Assembly: GCA_004298405.1 (NCBI GenBank)
Contig: SCSL01000080.1
Coordinates: 1 to 11,645, forward strand
Origin: Patescibacteria group bacterium
GTDB lineage: Bacteria > Patescibacteriota > Patescibacteriia > UBA9934 > GWF2-40-263
DNA length: 11,645 bases
Direction: 5' to 3'
Shown here: positions 1 to 5,711 of the stretch, piece by piece
Layout: each line of letters starts with the position of its first letter
Position numbering within the stretch: position 1 is the stretch's first letter
Program-made: the position numbers and the translations under genes
The notes under the pieces: model-generated
What the model saw: the letters and a program-made list of their open reading frames with translations, nothing else
The model's database searches: none
Told to the model about the DNA's origin: nothing

Positions 1-14
1 TTGGCCAACCGCGA

Positions 15-84
15 GGCGCGGCTCACCGCGCCGAGCGGAGAGGATTTGTCGGGGCAAAACGCTTGGGCGGCGCTTTGCGCCGCC
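15..84. other. Two GC-rich hairpins, no gene recognised
   Basis: The first 121 bases hold no recognisable gene. Two perfect hairpins are visible. GGCGCGG (15-21) pairs with CCGCGCC (26-32) around a CTCA loop, and GGCGGCGC (66-73) pairs with GCGCCGCC (77-84) around TTT. They lie downstream of the minus-strand tRNA-like gene, so they could take part in its 3' processing or termination, but no clear T-tract follows either stem. An open frame runs through here into the tRNA-like gene on the plus strand; its end is the reverse complement of a T-arm and acceptor, so I treat it as spurious. The stretch is visibly richer in GC than the DNA to its right. Confidence 0.35.
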
Positions 85-121
85 ACGGAAATGGTCGGGC
101 AAATTGCAAAAAGTCAGATTT

Positions 122-198
122 TGGTGGACCTGACGGGACTCGAACCCGTAATGTCTGGTTCCAACTCAGCTGAGGTTACCGATTACCTCCACAGGCCC
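122..198 (-). tRNA. tRNA-like gene with encoded CCA; anticodon arm defective, identity uncertain
   Basis: Read on the minus strand, 198 to 122. The acceptor GGGCCTG pairs with CAGGTCC (7 bp, one G-U), followed by discriminator A and an encoded CCA. T8 and G9 precede a perfect D stem GAGG/CCTC whose loop carries GG and a closing A. The T arm is ACGGG-TTCGAGT-CCCGT, a perfect 5-bp stem. Length is 74 plus CCA, the normal class I size. The fault is the anticodon arm: GCTGA, loop GTTGGAA, CCAGA gives only three central pairs with mismatches at both ends. Taken literally, U33 is followed by anticodon TGG (Pro), but the first pair G1-C72 is not the C1-G72 usual for bacterial tRNA-Pro. It may be a degraded tRNA, a tRNA-like RNA, or a tRNA altered by local rearrangement. 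Confidence 0.55.
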
Positions 199-291
199 AT
201 ATGGCCCGGGATGAATAAATAAAAACCCCTTCTATGATTAGAGAGGGATTTTTATTTGGAACCAGACGTGTGGAGATAATCTCCTCAGCTG
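153..291. repeat. Permuted inverted copies of tRNA-like segments
   Basis: Three blocks of the tRNA-like gene recur on the other strand upstream of it. Block B, 153-164, is a perfect 12-base inverted match to 256-267. Block D, 181-193, matches 269-281 inverted at 12 of 13 bases. Block C, 167-175, matches 283-291 inverted at 9 of 9. A plain inverted duplication of B-C-D would read D'-C'-B', but the actual order is B'-D'-C', a circular permutation. In a minus-strand transcript the upstream copy could pair with the tRNA-like region, with crossing helices. The origin is unknown; template switching or a regulatory RNA are both possible. Confidence 0.6.
217..257. terminator. Bidirectional hairpin terminator
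   Basis: AAATAAAAA (217-225) pairs with TTTTTATTT (249-257). After one C/A mismatch the stem continues with CCC/GGG (227-229/245-247) and weaker pairs around an ATGATT loop. The A/T arms give a U-rich 3' side in either direction, as in bidirectional intrinsic terminators. It sits between the end of the NUDIX gene and the tRNA-like gene, both on the minus strand, so it could end the NUDIX operon or act as an attenuator in front of the tRNA-like RNA. Confidence 0.55.
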
Positions 292-298
292 TAATTTC

Positions 299-327
299 AT
301 TCAATCATCATTTTCTTATCTTGTCAA
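299..327 (-). promoter_or_regulatory. Possible promoter for the tRNA-like transcript
   Basis: On the minus strand a perfect -35 TTGACA (327-322) is followed after 17 bases by TTGAAT (304-299), four of six matches to the -10 consensus but lacking the key second-position A. Transcription would start near 292, run through a GGAGA-TTA-TCTCC hairpin, the copied tRNA block and the terminator-like hairpin, and then reach the tRNA-like gene. The remainder of 199-350 shows no gene. Confidence 0.4.
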
Positions 328-350
328 CGATTGCGTTGTGGGTAACTCGG

Positions 351-818
351 TTACAGGTTCAGTTCTGTAACCACTCCGAGTGGATATCGCGTACCTGAGA
401 AGTAGCTCCTGAATCGAGCAGTGGTGGTTTCAGAACGATGTTCACTGACACGTGCCAGGACCTCTTCTTGTGTAAGCCAGAGCGTTTCGACGATTTCTGT
501 GGCTTCGATGGGTCCCTGTATCTCATCCTCGAGTTCACAGCGGAAAAGAACATAGATCGCCATGTGGTCTCGTGTGGGACGTGTTGCTTGGTGAACGCCG
601 ATGAGTTCCACGGGTCGAACACGGAAGCCGGTTTCTTCGAGGACCTCGCGAACAACAGCGTCAGTCAGAAACTCGCCTTTTTCGACATGTCCCGCCGGTT
701 GGTTGATGACAGGATCGTGGTCTAAGGGGAGTTCGGCTGGACGTTCGCGAATGACTAAAAGTTTTCCCTCGCGCTCGACAAATCCAGCCACAATAACGCG
801 TGCCATGTGTCGTTCCAT
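351..818 (-). CDS. NUDIX hydrolase, NudJ-like
   Basis: A 155-residue NUDIX-fold pyrophosphohydrolase, expected to cleave a nucleoside diphosphate linked to another group. The Nudix box is complete: G43, E49, R57-E58, E61-E62 and G64-F65, the glutamates being those that bind Mg2+. The preceding NQPAGH segment (39-44) resembles the NudJ group (thiamine-pyrimidine pyrophosphate and nucleotide phosphatases), but the substrate cannot be read from sequence. It is the last gene of the minus-strand cluster, starting two bases after the gatB stop, so it is probably co-transcribed and translationally coupled. A second start, at Met5 (806), has a weak GGAA upstream and is possible. It may clean up nucleotides, in keeping with the other nucleotide genes nearby, but that link is only positional. 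Confidence 0.9.
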   Translation of the reverse strand: MERHMARVIVAGFVEREGKLLVIRERPAELPLDHDPVINQPAGHVEKGEFLTDAVVREVLEETGFRVRPVELIGVHQATRPTRDHMAIYVLFRCELEDEIQGPIEATEIVETLWLTQEEVLARVSEHRSETTTARFRSYFSGTRYPLGVVTELNL

Positions 819-820
819 AC

Positions 821-2350
821 TTATTCGCTTTTCAATTCAACAAGCAGCATGTTTTTGATGATTCCAGGATCTGCCGTACCTTCCGAAGCTTTCATTACCA
901 TGCCGATGAGGTACTTCAGGAGCTGTTCTTCCCCCGCCTGGTAGCGCGCGACTTCCGCGGGATAGCTTTCGATCGTCTGTGTGACAAGTCGAGCAAGCTC
1001 GCCCTCGTCATCCATGCGTCCAAGACGGCGATCTTCCATGATGTGTGTTGGATCGTTTCCATCATCGAGCATCGCATCGAGCACCTCCAAACCTGCGGTG
1101 GTATTTAGTTTGCGTGTGGCGATAAGGGCGATGAATTCGGCAAAGTTTTCTGCGGAGATTTTGCTTGTGCGAATGTCAATTCCACGATCCACCATGAGTC
1201 CACCCAGTTTTGAGAGGAGCCATCCAGAGACAAGACGGCCGAGCTTTTCTCTCTCGCGTTTCAAGAGGGTTTCATCTGCTTCTTGTAATTCTGGAAGCGC
1301 GACGAGCCATGTCTGAAGTTCAGAGAATACATGCTCGACAAAATCGGCAAGAACAGGGTCTTCACAGATTTGTCGGGCGTCTGAAGGTTTAAGGCTGTAC
1401 TCACGTACGAACCGCGCACGCCGTGCCGCCGGGAGTTCTGGGAGTTGCAAACGTATCTCGTCGGCAAGTTCTTTCAACTCCAAGGGAGGGATATCAGGCT
1501 CAGGGAAGTAACGATAATCAGCTGCCTCTTCTTTTGAACGTTGTTCCTCGGTTCGATTCTGCGTGTCGTTCCACCCTCGCGTTGTTGATTCCATCGGCGG
1601 CGTACCTGCCTCCCAGAGTTTGGTCTGCCGTTTGATCTCGTATTCAAGCGCGTTTTGGACGTGCTTGAACGAGTTGAGGTTTTTTATTTCTGTTTTGGGA
1701 TTGAATCGCGCCCCAACGATTTCTCCCTGCTCATCGATGGTTCGCAATGAGATGTTTGCATCACAGCGGAGATGTCCCTTTTCCATGTCTGCGTCAGAGA
1801 TTCCAAGATAGCGAGCGATGAGCCTAAGCTCTTGCAAGAAGAGTTTTGCTTCTTGCGATGAACGGAAATCAGGTTCCGTGACGATCTCGATGAGCGGCGT
1901 CCCCCCACGGTTAAAATCAACATACGTCGCGGCTGTTCCTGAGTGAACATTTTTTGCCGCATCTTCTTCCAAGTGGGCTCGCGTAATTCCGATACGCGCG
2001 ACCTCGCGTTGTCCACCAGGAATTTCAATATCAAGATGTCCGTTTATCGCGATGGGAAGATCGTATTGCGAAATTTGGTACGCCTTAGGAAGGTCAGGAT
2101 AAAAATAGTTTTTGCGATCAAATTTGGAATGCGCCGCAATTTCACCATTGAGCGCCAATCCCATGAGGACGCCATAGCGTATCGCCGCCTCGTTTACCAC
2201 CGGAAGCACTCCGGGATGCCCCAAGCAGATCGGACACACGTGTTCGTTGGGAGCAATAGCCGAATCGTGCGTCGGACACCCACAGAACATCTTTGTTTTT
2301 GTTTTGAGTTGGACGTGGATCTCAAGTCCAATGACTGGTTCATACATCAT
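821..2350 (-). CDS. gatB: Asp/Glu-tRNA(Asn/Gln) amidotransferase subunit B
   Basis: This is the GatB subunit of the GatCAB amidotransferase, which converts misacylated Glu-tRNA(Gln) and Asp-tRNA(Asn) to the amide forms. GatB binds the tRNA and phosphorylates the side chain. The N-terminus YEPVIGLEIHVQL is the family signature. The zinc site is visible as C23, C25, C39 and C42 (CPICLGHPG). The C-terminus GTADPGIIKNML matches the YqeY-like tail that contacts the tRNA. At 509 residues it is somewhat longer than the usual ~475-480, with extra length around residues 340-400. Two ATGs stand in tandem at the start; the second (2347) gives the more usual M-Y-E-P. The upstream membrane gene ends 11 bases before, which implies one operon. 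gatA and gatC are not in the window. Confidence 0.97.
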   Translation of the reverse strand: MMYEPVIGLEIHVQLKTKTKMFCGCPTHDSAIAPNEHVCPICLGHPGVLPVVNEAAIRYGVLMGLALNGEIAAHSKFDRKNYFYPDLPKAYQISQYDLPIAINGHLDIEIPGGQREVARIGITRAHLEEDAAKNVHSGTAATYVDFNRGGTPLIEIVTEPDFRSSQEAKLFLQELRLIARYLGISDADMEKGHLRCDANISLRTIDEQGEIVGARFNPKTEIKNLNSFKHVQNALEYEIKRQTKLWEAGTPPMESTTRGWNDTQNRTEEQRSKEEAADYRYFPEPDIPPLELKELADEIRLQLPELPAARRARFVREYSLKPSDARQICEDPVLADFVEHVFSELQTWLVALPELQEADETLLKREREKLGRLVSGWLLSKLGGLMVDRGIDIRTSKISAENFAEFIALIATRKLNTTAGLEVLDAMLDDGNDPTHIMEDRRLGRMDDEGELARLVTQTIESYPAEVARYQAGEEQLLKYLIGMVMKASEGTADPGIIKNMLLVELKSE

Positions 2351-2361
2351 ACACGCCGAGC

Positions 2362-3099
2362 TTACGCGACTGAGCCGACCTTTTCAAGCGTCCCGCCTTT
2401 GAGATTTGTGTAGAGAAGAACCGAGTAGATGATGAATAACGGAATGACAAAAATGTCCGCTCCAGCCTCAACGAGCTGTGCCCACAAGGGGGGAGTTGTA
2501 CTAAATACAAGCGAGGTATCTAGATTGAACATGTTGGAGAGAAATAACAGCACGAAGCCCAGAAGAAAGGCGTAGAGGAGTCCCATGACGACGGGGCCGG
2601 CTATCAGACGCCAGACCACGGCAAAGAAACGACCTTGCACGAGCGCACGACTTGCTCCGAGCGCCGCGATGGGAGGTTGGTCGTCGATAGCCGACGCTAA
2701 TTGAGCAAAGGCGTACCATCCAAAAAAAAGAATGCCAGGGATCACGAGAAGGAGAAATCCTCCCGTGATGATAATGGCTTGGAGAAAAGCAACGGAGAGG
2801 ACAGGTTGGATGCGACGCACGGATTCTTGCGAAATGGTCTGTGGATCAAGTGTTCGACCAGACGCAAGGGCACTGGTTGAACGCATAATACACACAGCCA
2901 TCCAAATAGCGATAAACACCTGTGCGAGTACCGACGCAAAGACAAGCATCATTGAGGCGAGCCCTTTTGGGAGAGCCGAGGCAAAATAAAAAGCCGCCAT
3001 GGGGACAACAAGCCAGGCTGTGTACCCCACGTACATCCAAAATTCAGTACGGTAGAGAAGGAAGGTGTCACGGAGTAGTTCTCTGGGTGAGAGTAACAT
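2362..3099 (-). CDS. Multi-pass membrane protein, paralogue of the upstream gene
   Basis: A 245-residue integral membrane protein with about five or six hydrophobic spans (roughly 25-42, 48-72, 100-135, 163-188 and 213-231). It is not a named enzyme; the architecture recalls DUF-type 'YciC/glycerophosphodiesterase-membrane-domain' proteins. The motif ALGASRALVQGRF (146-158) also occurs, with changes, in the neighbouring upstream protein, and both begin with a helix containing a SPREL/SVGEL-type start, so the two are likely a tandem duplication. The frame stays open for 116 codons upstream, but that region overlaps the neighbour and encodes His/Cys-rich nonsense, so I chose the ATG at 3099, two bases after the neighbour's stop. 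Function unknown; a transport or envelope role is inferred only from hydrophobicity. Confidence 0.8.
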   Translation of the reverse strand: MLLSPRELLRDTFLLYRTEFWMYVGYTAWLVVPMAAFYFASALPKGLASMMLVFASVLAQVFIAIWMAVCIMRSTSALASGRTLDPQTISQESVRRIQPVLSVAFLQAIIITGGFLLLVIPGILFFGWYAFAQLASAIDDQPPIAALGASRALVQGRFFAVVWRLIAGPVVMGLLYAFLLGFVLLFLSNMFNLDTSLVFSTTPPLWAQLVEAGADIFVIPLFIIYSVLLYTNLKGGTLEKVGSVA

Positions 3100-3101
3100 A
3101 C

Positions 3102-3974
3102 CTACTGTCGCATGGAACGTAAGAGCAGGACATCTGAGATGACAAGAAGGGGATTGATAAGAATCACAATGAGGATCGGAACGATCGTTGTTGTCATGGT
3201 CGAGATGCGCAGTTGGATATCGATGTTGAGTCCCGCAGAGAAATCGATAAGGATGCCAACCAGATACGCGATGATCGACATCGCAAAGACTCCAAAAATA
3301 ATGAAAACAAGTTTTGGCACAACGGTGCGGATCAGCACAGCCCAGAAGCGTCCTTGAATAAGCTGACGGCTGGTTGCAAGCGCGAGTTTTGCCGGTGTGC
3401 CGTCTAGCATGGTGAGGTAGGGAGCCATGAAGTAGTAAACCACCCACTTAATGCTCAAAAAGAGGGAGACAAAGATTCCAACAACAAGAATAAGATTTGC
3501 AAAAATGACGATGAAAGAAAAATTTGTGAGAAATCCGACTGTGGCGAGAATGGCCGCTGGAGCAAATCCGATCACGATGGCAAGCAATACCATGAGCATG
3601 ACCATAACAGATGTCAGAAGTGTTGGAAAAAAGGCGGGTTTCACATCTAACATAGCCGCCTTCGGGCTGAGGGTTTTTTGGTCGAAGTGAGCACGAATAA
3701 TTTTGGTCAAGGCGATGTAAATCCAGAAACTGATAATCGGAGTCACGATGTATCTTGAGAACGAAAAAAGCAATACGCCGGTAGACTCTATGACTGAGAG
3801 ATCAGCTCCCAAAGCGAGCTTGGATGCGGATGGATACATGGCAAGAGCGATCGCAAAAAGGATGGCTGTGACAAGAAGCCAGCCAGAAATACTGAGAAGA
3901 TCAGATAGACGCGCACGGAAAACGTCCCACGACTGGTCAATGAGTTCTCCGACAGAAATGAGCGGTTTTGGCAT
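3102..3974 (-). CDS. Multi-pass membrane protein, first of a tandem pair
   Basis: A 290-residue protein with about six hydrophobic segments (near 28-47, 66-90, 115-145, 152-182, 214-245 and 262-285). It starts with a short cytosol-type amphipathic region (GELIDQSWDVFRARL). The segment LALATSRQLIQGRFWAV (197-213) aligns with the ALGASRALVQGRFFAV region of the next gene, the clearest sign that the two are paralogues. No catalytic motif is seen. It is the first gene of the minus-strand cluster and begins just downstream of the 19-bp inverted repeat at 3986-4046. No strong Shine-Dalgarno sequence precedes the ATG; a GAG lies about eight bases upstream. It could be a permease-like or membrane-organising protein, and no substrate can be proposed. 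Confidence 0.82.
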   Translation of the reverse strand: MPKPLISVGELIDQSWDVFRARLSDLLSISGWLLVTAILFAIALAMYPSASKLALGADLSVIESTGVLLFSFSRYIVTPIISFWIYIALTKIIRAHFDQKTLSPKAAMLDVKPAFFPTLLTSVMVMLMVLLAIVIGFAPAAILATVGFLTNFSFIVIFANLILVVGIFVSLFLSIKWVVYYFMAPYLTMLDGTPAKLALATSRQLIQGRFWAVLIRTVVPKLVFIIFGVFAMSIIAYLVGILIDFSAGLNIDIQLRISTMTTTIVPILIVILINPLLVISDVLLLRSMRQ

Positions 3975-3985
3975 ATGGTATGCTC

Positions 3986-4046
3986 GTTCACCCTGGAAAA
4001 ATTTCTTGCTGGCAAAGCCGGGCCAATAAATTTTTCCAGGGTGAAC
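3986..4046. terminator. Perfect 19-bp inverted repeat between transcription units
   Basis: Bases 3986-4004 (starting GTTCACCCTGG) and 4028-4046 (ending CCAGGGTGAAC) are perfect inverted repeats. The 23-base centre can form a further small stem, CTGGC/GCCGG. The element lies between the stop of the kinase gene (4056) and the start of the first membrane gene (3974), both on the minus strand. The arms carry A5 and T5 runs, so it may work as an intrinsic terminator, although the T-run is within the stem rather than after it. A protein-binding site or small mobile remnant is also possible. Confidence 0.5.
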
Positions 4047-4055
4047 TCGCAGGGG

Positions 4056-4772
4056 TTAACAAGTAGTCAAAATATGATCGATAAGTTCAGTGGCTCGGCG
4101 ATGGCTCTCATCCAATGTCCCGCTTGTGTCCAGTTCAAACACGCTTGTTCCTCGTTCTTCAAACAGCTCGTGCAACCAGGGGGAGGCGAATCGTTCCTCT
4201 TGCTGTCTCAAAAAGTTCAGATCCCCGAAGACCCCCTTGCTCTCATCCGAGCGGCTTGCAATTCGTTCAAAGGCGATCTCTGCGGAGAGCTTGGTAAGAA
4301 TCAGCGCGTGAGGCGCTTGTTCAAGGGCGAGTTTATTGCCTGGGAGGGAAAGAATTGTTTCAAGAGGGACAGAGTTCGCCATGACTGGTTGGTACACAAT
4401 AGAACTTGAAACCCCACGATCTTGAATGACGAGTTTTCCTGCCTCGAGTGCGGGAAGAATCAGACGTCGGTAGTTAAGCTCACGGTCAAGCGCGAATGCA
4501 TGCGCAAGCTCTTCCCCTCCATAGGGTTTGTCTGCTCGTGAAAGTTCATATCGGATCGCGGCGCCCACCCAACTGCGTGTTGGTTCATAGGTGAAATAGA
4601 CGTCGTAGTCAGGGATGTCCTCAAAGCGGGGAGGGGCTGACTCTTTCCAGTCGTGCAGTCGGAAAATACGATGCCCACACGCCACGGCCCAATCCGTCAC
4701 AGCGTACATAATGGTAGATTTTCCCGAACCCGTAATCCCATCAACAATAATGAATCTGCCTTTCATCTGCAT
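4056..4772 (-). CDS. tmk: Thymidylate-kinase-like nucleoside monophosphate kinase
   Basis: A P-loop kinase of the dTMP kinase family, expected to use ATP to convert a deoxynucleoside monophosphate, normally dTMP, to the diphosphate. The P-loop GITGSGKST is at 12-20. EPTRSWVGAAIR (63-74) corresponds to the family's E-P-G-G-T segment near the base-binding site, and DREL...LILPALE (96-110) to the helix before the second strand. DRGVSSSIVYQ (118-128) corresponds to DRYxxSxxAYQ, with Gly in place of the aromatic or His residue. The start is probably Met3 (4766) rather than 4772: an extended -10 box ends eight bases before it, implying a leaderless mRNA. It is transcribed divergently from the TS/DHFR pair, a natural pathway partner. 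If the TS-like enzyme makes a modified dCMP, this kinase could have a matching specificity; that is inference. Confidence 0.88.
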   Translation of the reverse strand: MQMKGRFIIVDGITGSGKSTIMYAVTDWAVACGHRIFRLHDWKESAPPRFEDIPDYDVYFTYEPTRSWVGAAIRYELSRADKPYGGEELAHAFALDRELNYRRLILPALEAGKLVIQDRGVSSSIVYQPVMANSVPLETILSLPGNKLALEQAPHALILTKLSAEIAFERIASRSDESKGVFGDLNFLRQQEERFASPWLHELFEERGTSVFELDTSGTLDESHRRATELIDHILTTC

Positions 4773-4774
4773 AA

Positions 4775-4803
4775 ATTATATCAGAGTTTGTCCACAGTGA
4801 GAA
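4775..4803 (-). promoter_or_regulatory. Promoter of the kinase gene, leaderless layout
   Basis: On the minus strand TTCTCA (4803-4798, four of six to the -35 consensus) is separated by 17 bases from a perfect TATAAT (4780-4775). TGA immediately upstream of the hexamer makes it an extended -10. The ATG at 4766 begins eight bases after the box, where transcription is expected to start, so the mRNA likely has no 5' leader. Confidence 0.6.
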
Positions 4804-4859
4804 TGAGAACGAGGCTATTTTAGCGAAAAAGGGCATCGATGGAAACAGTGCGAGGGTTT

Positions 4860-4868
4860 TGTTAGAGT
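4860..4868 (+). promoter_or_regulatory. Extended -10 of the TS/DHFR operon
   Basis: TGT followed by TAGAGT (4863-4868) fits an extended -10 element; no good -35 is visible. The ATG at 4878 begins nine bases after the box, so this transcript would also be nearly leaderless. An AGAGGG at 4869-4874 could instead act as a Shine-Dalgarno sequence if transcription starts farther upstream. The 105-base gap to the divergent kinase gene holds both promoters. Confidence 0.4.
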
Positions 4869-4877
4869 AGAGGGTAC

Positions 4878-5711
4878 ATGACACGGTTTGACACTCTCTA
4901 TAAGTCCACCATTGCGCGTATTTTCCATGAAGGGGAAGAGGTATTTTCTGACCGCACAGGCCTTTCGACGAAGGCTCTTCCTGGTCTTACGTTTGAGATT
5001 GATCCGGCGGCTGGTTTTCCATTACTCACCCTGCGAAAGATTCCGATCCAGTTGTTCTGTTCTGAAGTTGTCTGGATGATTACCGGGGAGAAGAAGTTAG
5101 ATTTCATTCGGCAGTTCACGAAAATTTGGGATGATTTTGCTGAGGAAGATGGAACCATGGAGACGGCGTATGGCTATCGTTGGCGTCAGCATTTTGGGCG
5201 TGACCAGCTTTTGGATCTCGTGGAACATTTACGAACAGAACCAACGTCGCGCCAGGGAGTCGTCATTATGTGGGATCCAGCTTCCGATGGACTCATGGCT
5301 CCAAAAAAGAAAAATGTCCCTTGTCCATTTTGTTGGACCACGAACATCATCGGCAACAAGCTTAACCTTCATCTCATCATTCGTTCAAATGATATGATGC
5401 TGGGGAATCCACACGACACAGCCGGGTTTGCTCTCCTGCAAGCCATGCTAGCACAGGAACTGGGAGTTGGTGTGGGGAAGATGACTATTTCGATTTCGCA
5501 CGCACACATTTACGAGAGTCACTACGATCAGCTCTTAGAGCTTCTCGAGCGAGACGATCATGTTCACGATGAGATTCTGTGTCGACTTCCCGCATGCGCA
5601 TTCCAACGAGCGCTTGAGGCAGACACAACGCTCGTGAATGAACTTTCGTCCATGTTCCGAGAGCAGTATCATCCCGCGGCGCCGGTAAAGAAAATGCAGA
5701 TTGCTTTATGA
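4878..5711 (+). CDS. thyA: Thymidylate synthase family enzyme with the dCMP-type Asn-to-Asp change
   Basis: A 277-residue member of the thymidylate synthase/dCMP hydroxymethylase family. Conserved features are DRTG (25-28), E63/W66, IW84, Y98, the phosphate-binding SRQ (124-126), the catalytic Cys149 (VPC), RSND (169-172), H210 and Y212, and a TS-like C-terminus (APVKKMQIAL). Spacing from Cys149 places Asp180 exactly at E. coli N177, the Asn that reads the uracil face of dUMP; T4 dCMP hydroxymethylase has Asp there. The His that follows the catalytic Cys in TS is Pro150. The RSND motif and the SRxG-type segment also recall the T4 enzyme. The TS-like C-terminus and the overlapping DHFR suggest reductive methylation, which makes dihydrofolate, rather than hydroxymethylation. 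Product could be 5-methyl-dCMP or, if Asp is tolerated, dTMP. The family call is firm; the substrate is inferred. Confidence 0.93.
   Translation: MTRFDTLYKSTIARIFHEGEEVFSDRTGLSTKALPGLTFEIDPAAGFPLLTLRKIPIQLFCSEVVWMITGEKKLDFIRQFTKIWDDFAEEDGTMETAYGYRWRQHFGRDQLLDLVEHLRTEPTSRQGVVIMWDPASDGLMAPKKKNVPCPFCWTTNIIGNKLNLHLIIRSNDMMLGNPHDTAGFALLQAMLAQELGVGVGKMTISISHAHIYESHYDQLLELLERDDHVHDEILCRLPACAFQRALEADTTLVNELSSMFREQYHPAAPVKKMQIAL

Noticed and set aside
1..222. 73-residue plus-strand open frame
   Set aside because: Its C-terminal part (VDLTGLEPV...) is the reverse complement of the T arm and acceptor of the tRNA-like gene, a common source of false genes.
122..291. Split or intron-containing tRNA-Trp using the upstream TCTGGTTCCAAA half
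   Set aside because: That upstream half is not preceded by a strand able to pair with the 3' acceptor CAGGTCC, so no complete tRNA can be joined from the two parts.
122..350. tmRNA gene
   Set aside because: The D arm is a full paired tRNA D stem, the 5' acceptor strand lies only 77 bases from the CCA, and no tag reading frame is visible.
2732..3122. Plus-strand open frames opposite the membrane genes
   Set aside because: They are rich in Arg and lack any coherent structure, while the minus-strand frames encode clear membrane proteins.
3100..3447. 116-codon N-terminal extension of the second membrane protein
   Set aside because: It overlaps the upstream membrane gene in another frame and gives His/Cys/Arg-rich, non-membrane sequence; ATG 3099 follows the upstream stop by two bases.
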